Part shown: in pieces, positions 6,031 to 14,435 of the stretch
How the letters are laid out: every line of letters starts with the position of its first letter
Position numbering within the stretch: position 1 is the stretch's first letter
Assembly: GCA_026770615.1 (NCBI GenBank)
Contig: MU631822.1
Location: 25,262-45,693, forward strand
DNA: 20,432 nucleotides
Source of the DNA: Pavlovales sp. CCMP2436
Taxonomy: Eukaryota > Haptophyta > Pavlovophyceae > Pavlovales
Direction of reading: 5' to 3'
Notes under the pieces: generated by a model
What the model was told of the DNA's origin: nothing
Seen by the model: the letters and a program-made list of their open reading frames with translations, nothing else
The model's database searches: none
Made by a program: the position numbers and the translations under genes

Positions 6031-8477
6031 CTAGTCCCTGCCCTCCTTCTTGGGCCCCCTGTCCTTGTCCTTCTTCTTCTTCACCTTGAGCTTGGAATAG
6101 GCGGCGAGCCGCTCCGCGGGCAGCTCGGGCACGCCGCTTGCGGCCTTCTTCTTGTCACGCAGCAGCTTCTTGCGCGCCTGCTTCTTGCTCGGCTCCGCAG
6201 ACACCTCCGCCGCGCCGGCCGCGTCCGAGGGCCCTTCGCGCTCTTTCCGCTTCTTTTTGCCCTCGCTGTCCCCGCCGCCGTTCGCCCGCCGCTCGCCCTC
6301 TTTCTTGGGCAGGGCGGACTTGGTGTGCTTGGGCGGGGCGGGGTCCTTTGCGGAGGGCGGCTTGGGTCGGTAGCCCTGCTCGTCTTTGGCGGGCATGGTG
6401 GCGTAGTGCGCGGCGTACGGTCGCTTCACCCACCCGAGCGGGACTTTCCTGCAGGGTGGGGTGAGTGGGGAGGGGGGGGGAAGGGAGGGGGGGGAAGGGG
6501 GGGGGGAGGTGAGCCTCCGCTCTGGTGGTGGCGGCCGAGTCCCAGCGCCATGGGGAGGGAGAGGCGAGGGGAGGGGAAGGGAGGGGAGCAGGGCAGAGGG
6601 GGAAGGCGAGGCGAGGTGAGTCGAGGCGAGGGGATGGGAAGGGGATGGGGATGGGGGGAGGGGAGGGAGGCGAGGGAGAGGTCTTGCGCACTTGTTGAGT
6701 TCCCGGTCGGAGGAGTGGAGCAGCTCCTCGTCCCCCAAGCCGAAGGAGCGCGGCTCCACCTCGCGGTAGCGGAAGCGCGTCGGGATCTCACCCGCGAGGA
6801 GGTCCTCGTACTCCAGCCCGTAGTACTCGTCCAGCATCGCGCGCACGTCCGGCCGCACGCCGCCCGACTCGGCGATGCGGTCGGCCATCTGCTTGACCTT
6901 GTGCTCGAATCCGCCCTTTGCCATCTGCTGCTGCGCCTCCTCCTCCTCCGCCTCGTCGCCGAGCACGTCCGCGGCGTACCCCTCCTCCTCGTACCCCTCC
7001 TCGTACGCGTCGCCGTCCTCCGCCTCGGCGCGTGCAATCATCTCGGCGAAGGCCGGGTCCTCCGCCGCCTTGGCGTAGTACTCGTCGTTGAACATGGCGC
7101 CCATCTGCGAGTCCCACTTGGCCGGGTCGAAGTCCTCGTCCACGTCGAACTGCCCCGCGTCCGCGCCGCCCGAGACCTTCTTGATCTTCTCGAGGCGGCT
7201 CAGGATCTCGTCTCGCTTGAGGGCCTTATAATAAATAGTAATAATAGTAATAATAGTAATCATCATCATCATCATCATCATCATAGTAATCATAATCATA
7301 ATTATAATCATAATAGTAATACTCATAGTAATACCTTGAGCCGCTGCAGCTCGTGCTTCTTCTCCTCGAGTTGCTCCGCCTTGCGCACAGCGCGCGCCTC
7401 CTCCGCCCCCTTGCGCAGCTCCTTCTTCGGGTCGCGGCGCACCGAGTCAGCCACTCTGCGCGGATTGGCCGCCACGCGATCGGCGCCCTTCTCCTCAAAG
7501 CGGAAGTTCATCTTGCGCTCAAAGTCCGCCTCGCGGTCGTCGAAGGCCTCGTCGTCGCCCTCCTCCCCCTCGTTACCGTGCGCCGCGAGTTGGCGCGCGG
7601 GGGCCGCGCGCCCGCCGGGGCCCGGGGGCGGCCTTGGCCCGTCGACGAGGGCGCTCGGCCGCCCGCCGCGCGGGTCGCGCTCGTCGTCGCTCTCGCCCGC
7701 GCCCTCGTCGGGCGCGCGCCACAGCTGCTTGGTCACGTACTCGCGCAGGAAGCGCTCGTCCTGCGTCAGTTTGGCGTCGGGGTCGTCCAGGTAGCGGCGC
7801 AGCGTGACGCGCTCGTCGACGGGCTTGGACTTGTCGTTGGCCAGCTGCTTGCGCAGCCACCCGGCGTACTCCTCCTCCTCGCTCACTTTCTCGTCTGCAG
7901 TGCGCACACGCGTGGCGAGCAGGTTGTCGCCGTCGCCCTCCTCCTTCCCGTCGAAGGCGGAGAGGAAGGCCTTCTTGAGGCGGCGCTGCTCCTCGACGTA
8001 CGGCACCGCCTCATCGTCGTCGTCGTCCTGCGCCGCCGCGCCGCCCGTGGCAGCCTGCTTTTTGCCTGCGACAGCCTCATCGTCCTCGTCGCTGTCCGAG
8101 TGAGCGCCGCTCAGCATGTACTTGGCGACCGTCGCCTTCTTCTCGGCGGCAGGTTTGGCGACCGCGGCCTTCTTCTCGGGCAGCTCGTCGAAGAAGTGCT
8201 TGCTCGGGTCGCGGATCGACGGGTCGCGCGTGCGGATTGCATCGATCGTGCGGAATATCTGGACGTCGACCTCGCGTGTGAGCTGCTCGCCGTCGTCGTC
8301 CTCCTCGACGCCCGCCTCAGAGTCGTCCGAGTCGTCCTCGAGCGGCGCGTCGCCGTACTGCTGGCGCAGCCGGTCGAGCTCCTGCTTGCGCTTCCGGTCT
8401 TCGAACCGGTGCGCGTAGTCCTTGTTGACGCGGAGCGTCGGCTCCGCGGGCGCGTCCTCGTCCCACAGGTCGGCCAT
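6031..8477 (-). CDS. KRI1: KRI1-like ribosome biogenesis protein (3 exons)
   Basis: Exons are 8477-7335, 7224-6692 and 6448-6031, joined in phase to 697 residues. Kri1 is a nucleolar factor for 40S ribosomal subunit assembly and pre-rRNA processing. The N-terminus (LRVNKDYAHRFEDRKRKQEL) and acidic Asp/Glu tracts fit Kri1. The first junction gives ELQRLK|ALKRDEILSRLEKIKK, matching the family's RLKNLKKKEI-like segment. The C-terminal hallmark DEYYGLEYEDLLAGEIPTRF, then RYREVEPRSFGL lies at about residues 512-544. The tail is Lys-rich, suited to the nucleolus. Intron 1 (110 bp) is GT-AG and made of TAT/GAT repeats. Intron 2 (242 bp) is GTGCGC...CTGCAG and C-rich in the sense strand. The second junction (AA|G) restores KVPLGWVKRPY, again family-like. 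The start ATG is 8477-8475; the stop is TAG. Confidence 0.93.
6449..6690 (-). other. KRI1 intron 2, C-tract-rich
   Basis: The plus strand is almost pure G/A with runs of G; in the sense strand it is a long run of C and CT blocks ending CCACCCTGCAG. It is an extended polypyrimidine intron. Frames through it (Pro/Ser-rich) are not coding. Confidence 0.85.
7225..7334 (-). other. KRI1 intron 1, trinucleotide-repeat intron
   Basis: It starts GTATTACTATGAGT and ends TTTATTATAAG. It is built from TAT/TAC and eight or so GAT units, with very low GC against the GC-rich exons. It keeps an open frame (Met/Ile/Tyr-rich) by chance. Confidence 0.9.
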
Positions 8478-8540
8478 TAGATCGCTCCCTTATCCGCGCG
8501 CGGACGCCGTCCAGACGACGAGGTAACACGCGGTATGGTG

Positions 8541-8562
8541 GGTCTGGCAAGCCTGCCAGACC
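8541..8562. repeat. Perfect hairpin upstream of KRI1
   Basis: GGTCTGGCA at 8541-8549 pairs with TGCCAGACC at 8554-8562 over a 4-base loop. It lies 64 bp upstream of the KRI1 start codon, in its probable promoter or 5' UTR. Function unknown. Confidence 0.75.
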
Positions 8563-8679
8563 GGGTTTCCATAAATTTCATCTGAATACTTCGCAATCGA
8601 CGAAACCAAGAGCGCCGCCATCCTGGCGCTCTCCATCCGTTGATGGGACTTCGGGCGCGACTTCGGGGTGCTCCACGCG

Positions 8680-9345
8680 ATGGTGTGTGCGCGCGATCGC
8701 CGCACGGACTTGGTCCCGTGTGGCATGGGAGCAAGGCGCGCAACTATCGTCGCGGCCGCCTCTCCGCCAGACCTCTCCTTCACGCGCCGCTGAGCAGCTC
8801 CAACCCTGTGCTGTGCTTGCACCAGGCGGCCGTGCCTCATTCCCGCTCGCTGGGGCCAAGATGGCGGTCGGCCACCTGCAAGCCGTGGTTCGAAAGCTCA
8901 CTCAAGCCTCTGCGCAGGCCGCCTGATCGGGAGCTCACGGCCGACGACGCGCGGCACGCCAACGTGGCCTGCGGGCTCGCTACGGCCGTTCACGCGCTCA
9001 CCACGGGGCCGCTCGCTGGTACCCGAGGACGTGGAGTCGGCCGGCGCGCGCGTCGCGGTCGATCAGATGCGTATTGCGGCCGGCCTCGTCCACGCGCTGG
9101 TGGGCGCTCGTGCTGCACTTCGCTCGTGCCGCCCAGACCTCTGGGTGATACGCGGTGGAGGCCTCTCGAGGCGTCGCTACGACCGGCCTTGTCGGCGGCG
9201 GAGAGCCCCCGCGAGTTTGGTCGTGGCGCGGCGCGCGGCCCCTGGCGGCTACGACGCCGCTCGGTCGCTGGCTGCGGGCGCACGGACTCTGGGGACGGCC
9301 CGGCATGGCCCGGCTCGTGATGAGGCTAGATTATAGTAACTAACT
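8680..9345 (+). pseudogene. Frameshifted coding-like remnant, unidentified
   Basis: Protein-like pieces occur in three successive frames. From ATG 8860 one reads MAVGHLQAVVRKLTQASAQA, then a second frame reads ELTADDARHANVACGLATAV and HALTTGP, then a third reads VPEDVESAGARVAVDQMRIA and AGLVHALVGARAALRS. They abut without splice-like junctions, so the simplest reading is a decayed gene with at least two indels. It could also be chance in GC-rich DNA. I do not recognise a family. Confidence 0.25.
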
Positions 9346-9414
9346 GTCCCTGCAGGGAATTCGCAACTGCATTTAATTTACCATTCATGTACTCGTACTC
9401 GAAGGAAGCCGTAT

Positions 9415-9791
9415 GTACCATAAGACGCAGAATTCGACGGGGGACAACTTCGGTAATGCAAGCCAACACCCCGGCTCTTAGAAAAGGCGTAACGTACGGG
9501 GATTATCCGCGGTATCCGTGGGGCCCCGTGGGCCCCCGGGCTATGTGACAAGTTAGTTATATGTTAGTCACATAGGCGCCTCCGGCGGGGCCCCCGGGGG
9601 CCCTGCGGGGCTTTCTAAGAGCCGGCCAACACCTGATTTTCATGAGATTGGCTTGAAATTGGCCTCCAACGTGAAAATACCCCCCTTACTTCAGAGGCTC
9701 TGTTCATCATGATCCCGATGAAATCAGGTGTCCGGCCGAGCACCGAAGTTTTTCCCTGCCTAATTCTGCGTCTAGTAGATGTTCACGGTAC
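9415..9791. mobile_element. Nested foldback element of about 380 bp
   Basis: Several nested inverted pairs share one centre: AGACGCAGAATT (9423-9434) with 9762-9773, AACTTCGGT (9446-9454) with 9742-9750, CCGGCTCTTAGAAA (9471-9484) with 9612-9625, and CTATGTGAC (9541-9549) with 9567-9575. GC-rich arms flank the innermost loop. A second inner hairpin pairs ACACCTGATTT at 9629 with its complement near 9721-9731. No coding frame is present. This is either a foldback/MITE element or a highly structured RNA locus. Confidence 0.7.
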
Positions 9792-9796
9792 GGTTT

Positions 9797-10360
9797 AAAA
9801 ATTCACGACTCCGAGTGTCTTAATTAAGTTTGGCTGCAAATTAGTTACGTTTTAATGATTTTAAACTGTTTTCGGTGGACGCGACACAGCGCGGCTTTGA
9901 CCGGCCCTTGCGTTGGGCCGAGCCCTGCAATAGCATATGTACAGCAGGCGCTTCGCGTGGCCCGGTCTGCCCGCCTCGGCCGTCTAACCTTCTGATCGGC
10001 CCGGCGACGGGGGGACTAGAATGCAGGGCCCGGCCGCCACCTAGTGCAACGTCCCTCGATTACTGGGCACCGCTTGTCCTCAGCGGCGTCGATAGGCCTC
10101 GCAACGCGACGCCTCGGGAACTCATCATTACCCACCTGAGTGCGCGTGCGGCCCTGAAGGAGGCACTTGGCGCGCGCGTGTGGCCGCCCGACGAGCGCGG
10201 TTGAAAATACCATCTTGCCATCCCTGCTGCCAGGACTAACGTCTGACGTCGACCAAGTCAGTGAGTGAACAACACCTGTTGAACCATACTAGTTGAGCCG
10301 CTATATATATCCAGCGCTTTGTTTTCGGCTTCCTCATCATCCACCACTTCTACCAGCTCC
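9797..10360. other. Gene-poor stretch
   Basis: A 109-codon frame (9875-10204) begins with GTG rather than ATG and resembles no family. A TATA-like run (GCTATATATATCC) lies near 10301. The phrase AAATACCATCTTGC occurs at about 10205 and again at about 10695. No supported gene was found. Confidence 0.5.
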
Positions 10361-10410
10361 CCACTTCGGCGTAGCGCGTAGGAGCCTGCGTCAGAGCGCT
10401 TAGATCAGCC
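10361..10410 (+). repeat. Left copy of a 50-bp inverted repeat pair
   Basis: It starts CCACTTCGGCGTAGCGCGTA. Its reverse complement, with about three or four mismatches in 50, lies at 13407-13456. The 3.1 kb between the copies includes the tandem hairpin repeat, the OTU-like frame and the HAD gene. Confidence 0.75.
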
Positions 10411-10413
10411 TTC

Positions 10414-10574
10414 TACCTTATCTAGGCCTCAAACCACTGCGTGGGGCTTCGGCCGGTCTATAAGGTTCTATCAAAGCTCACAGCATAGTGCAGTACCTTA
10501 TCTAGGCCTCAAACCACTGGCGTGGGGCTTCGGCCGGTCTATAAGATTCTATCAAAGCTCACAGCATAGTGCAG
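10414..10574 (+). repeat. Tandem 80/81-bp repeat with hairpin potential
   Basis: Copies are 10414-10493 and 10494-10574, differing by one inserted base and one substitution. Each has CTTATCTAGGCC near its start and GGCCGGTCTATAAG near its middle, which can pair into a stem around CGTGGGGCTT. A partial third unit (GCGGCCGGTCTATCAA) follows at about 10587. It does not match an RNA gene family that I recognise. Confidence 0.85.
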
Positions 10575-11106
10575 TACCTCGTCGATGTGCGGCCGGTCTA
10601 TCAACTTGAATAAAATCTATAAAAAATCCGTACCATAATGGTATGGACTTGAACTTGAAACGTACCGCCAGCCCGAATCCCCCTACATTAATATAAATAC
10701 CATCTTGCAGACGCCCGATTGGAAGGCTCGACGGCACGGGCACGCATCGCCGAAGCCCACGGAAAAGGGCGCCAGCCGGCGAGCCGTCGATGGCAGGAGT
10801 CATCATGCGCATCCTTGAGCCGCGCGAGCCGGGCCGCCAACCCGCCCCGCGCCGGGTGAGCGCCTTCGAGCGGCACGAATTGGCTGGCGGCGCCCCTCGC
10901 ATGACGCCTGCAGCACCGTAGAGGGTCGAGAAGTGGTCGGACGTCCGGCTTGCCCGCATGGGATCCGTGGCGTGAATGTCCTCGGTGATATAAACAAAAA
11001 CATTATGACTAGTTGCAAAGTATTCAGGCTGCAGTATTTAAATCGGCAGCCTGTGCAGGCTAGGTCTGGCAGGGTACGCTGCTATTACCGCCAAATCTTC
11101 CTGCTG
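10575..11106. other. Non-coding stretch after the tandem repeat
   Basis: It contains a palindrome GTACCATAATGGTATGG near 10630 and short AT-rich patches. Minus-strand frames here lack recognisable domains and are not supported as genes. Confidence 0.45.
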
Positions 11107-11255
11107 TGTAATTTATTCCGCTCGAGTACTCTCGTCATCGTCGGTTCATAACGACGTCACTTTCACAAGTGAATCCGCCGTTCCAGCAGGTCTTCGTGAC
11201 CATCACTGAAAAAAATTACATCGTTGAGTTGCCGGACACGCCGATGTCCTTGCCA
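11107..11255 (+). repeat. Dispersed repeat, copy 2
   Basis: It begins TGTAATTTATTCCGCTCGAG and keeps the order of blocks seen in copy 1 (1612-1791): TAACGACGTCACTTTCACAAG, CGCCGTTCCAGCAG, ACATCGTTGAGTTGCCGGAC. A block of about 20 bases present in copy 1 after CCAGCAG is missing here. Upstream flanks differ, so the repeat boundary is near TGTAATTT. Confidence 0.75.
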
Positions 11256-11473
11256 CATTGTCGCCGCCGCCGCTGCCTTCCATGTGCCGCTGTCGTCGTC
11301 GTCCCAGCCGCCCACGTTCGACTTTCACCACAGCTTGCCGTCTTCTTCTCTCGAGCTGCTGCGGCTGCCGCTGCCACCGTTCCCATCTCCACCACGCCCA
11401 TACCCTAGCACTCACCTTTCCCCTCTCCTCTCCCCTCGCCGTTTGGGCTACGTCAGTCTTAATTTCCGGCTTC

Positions 11474-12121
11474 TTATCCTTGGGTCAGACTGTCATATGT
11501 TGCTTCAAAGTGTGTCTTGCCTTCATCGATGGAGATTACGCATATCATCCTTCCTCCGTTGCGCAACTCTGCGATAAGCTCAGATAGGGATTTTACGTTA
11601 GCTGCCGGCCGGGCTGTGCAGCATGTGGCGATGCTGTGGAGCATGTTATCGTTCATCCATGCTGCCTGATTTGGTCCGAAGTGAGGCGGTCCATACTTTG
11701 CTTGCGCCTCGATCGGCCAAACGTTATGGATTAGCCGGTGGTCAAGGTTATTGCCCATAGGGTCACCTACGTTCTCCGGTCTGCGTAGATTCAACTGTTC
11801 CTGGGTGTGTTGCGGGAGGCTGTGGGCATGTGTGATTACCACATTTCGAAGTGCTATGGCTGCCTCCCAGCTAACCGTCCTTCCTGCGCTTCTCAGCACA
11901 GCGTAGGGGAGGCAGTTTCCATCACTTTGTATGCTTGCGTGGATTAGGTTTACACTCGCAGTAGCGCTCTCAAATTGCCAGCCGGTTCGCTTGTCCGTAG
12001 ATCTCCGTCGCGCGTTTCGCGACCGTGTATGGCTGCACCCAAGCCCAGGCGGAGAACTCAGAGATTTTCGGCTCCATTCGGAATGCGGCAGAACGTTCGG
12101 GGCGAATATTATCCAATGCAT
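11474..12121 (-). CDS. OTU-type cysteine protease-like frame (possibly truncated)
   Basis: The C-terminal 150 residues contain SDGNCLPYAVLR (Asp67-Gly-Asn-Cys70 counted from Met at 12121) and, near the end, KTHFEATYDSL (His204). This is the order expected for an OTU deubiquitinase: DGxC nucleophile motif, then a catalytic His followed by an aromatic residue. OTU domains remove ubiquitin and also occur in transposon and viral proteins. The frame remains open upstream across the opposite strand of the HAD gene, but that part reads as antisense of HAD codons and is not protein-like. The true N-terminus is unclear; 215 residues from Met 12121 is the best estimate. Lower GC than the adjacent HAD gene and the repeat-rich surroundings suggest transfer or a mobile origin. 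Confidence in OTU is moderate. Confidence 0.5.
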   Translation of the reverse strand: MHWIIFAPNVLPHSEWSRKSLSSPPGLGCSHTRSRNARRRSTDKRTGWQFESATASVNLIHASIQSDGNCLPYAVLRSAGRTVSWEAAIALRNVVITHAHSLPQHTQEQLNLRRPENVGDPMGNNLDHRLIHNVWPIEAQAKYGPPHFGPNQAAWMNDNMLHSIATCCTARPAANVKSLSELIAELRNGGRMICVISIDEGKTHFEATYDSLTQG

Positions 12122-12130
12122 CCCGCACTC

Positions 12131-13156
12131 ATGATCGCATCGCTGGCGCATGCACGGCCCGCGCTCGCTGCTCGCGCCGTGGGTAGGGTCGGTCTCGCGC
12201 GCATGTCGGTCCTCGTCAGCGCAGACGGCTCTCCGGCCGCGCCTCTCGCCCGCATACCGCGCGTTGTCTTCACGGACTGCGACGGCACCATGCTCGGACC
12301 AGACCACCGGCTCTCCGATCGCACCCGCGCGGCGCTGCGAGCGCTCACGCACGCGGGCGTGCGAGTGGTGCCGGCTACGGGCCGCGGGCGATCGGGCTCG
12401 TGGATAGAGCACGTGCTCAGCGAGCCAGCGTTGATGAACGGATTCCCGGGCATCTTCCTCAATGGCTGCCAAAACTACGATGAGCTTGAGGTCGAGCATA
12501 CAGTGTGCCTTACGCCGCTGGCCGCGCGCGCCGCCGTCGCGTTCGGCGACTCGCGGCGCGACCTGGAGGTGACCACGGTCGTCTACGTGCGCGGGGAGGC
12601 CCTCTTCGACGTTGACCATCCGCTCATCGCAAAACTCGCCGCCGTCGGCGACTCGCCGCTCCGGCGCGTAACTTCGCTGGCGGCCGAGCTCGAGTGTGAC
12701 GAACTCGCTTCCGTATGCGCCAAGGTTCTGATGCTGTACGAAGACGATGAGATCACGGCCTCATCGCTGCGCGCAGCCGTCGAACCGGCAATCGGCGAGT
12801 GGAGCGGCGCCGAGCTGACTCGCGCACTGCGCTGGTGCCTGGAGGTGAAGCCGCAAGGGACTTGCAAGGCTACGGCCGCGGCTGCGCTGCTCGCGCGCTG
12901 GGGGCTCCAGCCCGAGGACGCGCTCGCTCTGGGTGACGGCGAGAACGATATTAGTTTGCTGCATCTGTGCGGAGCGAGCGTGGCGATGGGCAATGGCTGC
13001 GCCCAGGCCAAGTCCGTGGCGATGTACCTCGCGCCCTCCAACGCGCACGACGGCTGGGCGCAGGCAGTGGAGACCCTCGTCCTCCGCGCGCTCGAAGACA
13101 CTGGCCGTGTCGCCGAGGGCGCGCAGCCCGATCGCTCGGATGCTGCGGCCAGGTAG
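12131..13156 (+). CDS. Cof-type HAD (class IIB) phosphatase
   Basis: The product is a 341-residue single-exon protein from ATG 12131. HAD motif I is VVFTDCDGTMLG (nucleophile Asp49, acid/base Asp51), motif II is VVPATGR, motif III is the Lys in GTCKATAAA, and motif IV is LALGDGENDISLL (Asp269, Asp273). VAMGNGCAQAKSVA and the DGWA near the C-terminus are typical of Cof/YidA sugar-phosphate phosphatases. The first 25 residues (MIASLAHARPALAARAVGR) are Ala/Arg-rich without acids, like a mitochondrial or plastid transit peptide. Other in-frame starts are ATG 12116 and 12203; upstream ATG 11975 is less likely because it overlaps the OTU-like frame. The 5' end meets the minus-strand OTU frame head to head. 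The stop is TAG 13154-13156. The substrate is unknown. Confidence 0.9.
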   Translation: MIASLAHARPALAARAVGRVGLARMSVLVSADGSPAAPLARIPRVVFTDCDGTMLGPDHRLSDRTRAALRALTHAGVRVVPATGRGRSGSWIEHVLSEPALMNGFPGIFLNGCQNYDELEVEHTVCLTPLAARAAVAFGDSRRDLEVTTVVYVRGEALFDVDHPLIAKLAAVGDSPLRRVTSLAAELECDELASVCAKVLMLYEDDEITASSLRAAVEPAIGEWSGAELTRALRWCLEVKPQGTCKATAAAALLARWGLQPEDALALGDGENDISLLHLCGASVAMGNGCAQAKSVAMYLAPSNAHDGWAQAVETLVLRALEDTGRVAEGAQPDRSDAAAR

Positions 13157-13666
13157 GCGGTGCTGCGGTCCGGGTATGCCATGAGGATGCTATGACTCTA
13201 CTCTCTAGAGTCTAGGCTCGTTCACTCTAGAGTGACATGTTAACACTCATTTGACCCGACGGGAGTGATCAGTTGTAAGTATGGTATAGTACTAGTTACT
13301 TTTAGTTGTTAGGCTGCGCGGTGCAGCTCGACGGCGCTCATTTCAGCGAGCTCGCGATATATTAACGAAGGGGGGTTCTGGCTGTCGGTGTTTTAAGTTC
13401 AAGTCAAGCTGATCTTAGCGCTCCGATGCAGGCTCCTACGCGCTACGCCGAAGTGGCTCGCGATATATCATGATATGCACACTTCGTACGCAGCTTGAGG
13501 TGTGCTTGATGGGCCTCCTCCGTCCTCGTGCTGTCCGTCGGCACTCTTGAGGATGCAATGCGCCAGATTTCCGCCTCGCGATCGTCGGTCCTGGCAAGCG
13601 ATCGTTTCAGGCAACTCCGCCCCCCCCTATTGCGCTACTTCGCCGGTCGCGGTGAGAGCCGGGCCG
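13157..13666. other. Convergent intergenic region between HAD and ENY2
   Basis: It holds short palindromes (TCTCTAGAG, CACTCTAGAGTG near 13200-13235), a TATA-like GCGATATATTAACG, and the right copy of the 50-bp inverted repeat. No gene was seen; frames at 13502-13806 on the plus strand are shadows of ENY2 exon 3. Confidence 0.6.
13407..13456 (-). repeat. Right copy of the 50-bp inverted repeat pair
   Basis: The reverse complement of this segment matches 10361-10410 with about three or four mismatches, including CCACTTCGGCGTAGCGCGTA. It lies between the HAD and ENY2 3' ends. Confidence 0.75.
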
Positions 13667-14193
13667 CTAGCTCTGGTTCTCCTCGGCGAACTTGGCTATT
13701 CTCCGCAGAAGGTCCTGCTTCACGTCCTGTGGGATGGTTGCTGCAGCACAGGGGCGGCAGCACACAAGGACGGGTAGAGCGGCACACAAGGTCAGGCGAT
13801 GCGTAGTACACGGCGCCTGCGTGCGGCCGCAGGCCCAGCACGCCGAGGCAGCATACATCTCCCGTGAGGTGTGATCTCTGCCGCGAGCTCGTCGACCGTC
13901 ACCTTCTCCTTCCCTTTGCTCTTGATCACCTCCTTGCAGTGCTCCTTGAGGTTGTCCCTCCACCCACTCTCCACTAGCTTTGCACGGAGCATCTCTTTCA
14001 GCCTGCCGGCGTCATCCACGGGGGCGATACACATGAGGCGGCACGTTGCGCGTTGTGCGGTGCGCGGTGCGCGATGCGTGGTGCACGGTGCACGGTGCAC
14101 GGTGCGCGGTGCACGGTGCGTTGCACGTCGATCACACCTGTCGCGCTCCCCCGTCTCCACGAGCAGCTCCTCGATCGATTTTTTGCTCGACAT
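13667..14193 (-). CDS. ENY2: ENY2/SUS1 transcription and mRNA export factor (3 exons)
   Basis: Exons are 14193-14138, 14002-13857 and 13740-13667; together they encode 91 residues (human ENY2 is about 101). ENY2/Sus1 is a small helical protein of the SAGA deubiquitinase module and of TREX-2 at the nuclear pore. Exon 1 gives [13 protein letters not shown]. The first junction (GACAG|GTGTGA ... GGCAG|GCTG) restores [18 protein letters not shown]. Exon 2 continues [16 protein letters not shown], then [15 protein letters not shown]. The second junction (GAGAT|GTATGC ... CTGCAG|CAAC) gives [17 protein letters not shown], the same spacing as the family. It ends FAEENQS and TAG. The ATG at 14193 yields a shorter N-terminus than in animals but covers the conserved start. 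Introns are 135 and 116 bp. It is divergent from the tetraspan gene. Confidence 0.94.
14043..14125. repeat. GTGCACG-type minisatellite inside ENY2 intron 1
   Basis: About ten tandem variants of a GGTGCACGGTGC/GGTGCGCGGTGC unit of 7-8 bases occupy most of the 135-bp intron. The unit accounts for the repeated His-Arg-Ala-Pro or Cys-Thr-Val frames in this interval, which are not genes. Confidence 0.85.
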
Positions 14194-14435
14194 GCTATGC
14201 TGAAACAAAGCTCAACGGCCGTTACACGGGGGAACGTTACACTGCGGGCGGGAGCGGGAAGGAAGGGGTGAGCTGCAAGGGAGGGCGTGCCCATAAAGTT
14301 GAACATACTCTGACTCTGAGGTCTCTTGAGCCTACCCGCCCGTCAGTCGGCCGTCACCGGCTGACAGTTGGCCGCACCGAGCAGCGCTCTCCACCCGAGC
14401 AGCGCGGCCGTACCGAGCTCTCCGCCTGGTACAGT
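14194..14435. promoter_or_regulatory. Divergent promoter region of ENY2 and the tetraspan gene
   Basis: Only 242 bp separate the two start codons. No classic TATA box was seen apart from a weak CCATAAAGTT near 14290. A TTTGTTTCAG just upstream of the ENY2 ATG could be an acceptor of a 5' UTR intron. Shared promoter use is inferred from position. Confidence 0.4.

Noticed and set aside
5995..7794. Long plus-strand open frame of 599 codons
   Set aside because: It is antisense to KRI1, runs across both introns, and consists of Leu/Val/Arg-rich and G-tract translation; the minus strand has the conserved protein.
7353..8480. Plus-strand 375-codon frame
   Set aside because: It is the antisense shadow of KRI1 exon 1, produced by GC-rich codon bias.
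8880..8900. Possible tRNA B-box (GGTTCGAAAGC)
   Set aside because: No matching A-box or acceptor stem at proper spacing.
9875..10204. 109-codon plus-strand frame
   Set aside because: It starts with GTG, has no recognisable domain and lies between repeats.
10361..10574. snRNA-like segments (resemblance of TTAGATCAGC and TTTGAGGCC to U2/U5 motifs)
   Set aside because: Only short phrases agree; the order, Sm site and stems expected of U2 or U5 are missing.
12122..12619. Upstream extension of the OTU-like frame
   Set aside because: It reads through the antisense of HAD motifs I-II and is Arg-rich; the open frame is a by-product of HAD codon use.
14046..14435. N-terminal extension of the tetraspan frame
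   Set aside because: It translates the ENY2 minisatellite intron and its promoter; the first ATG before the membrane region is 14436.
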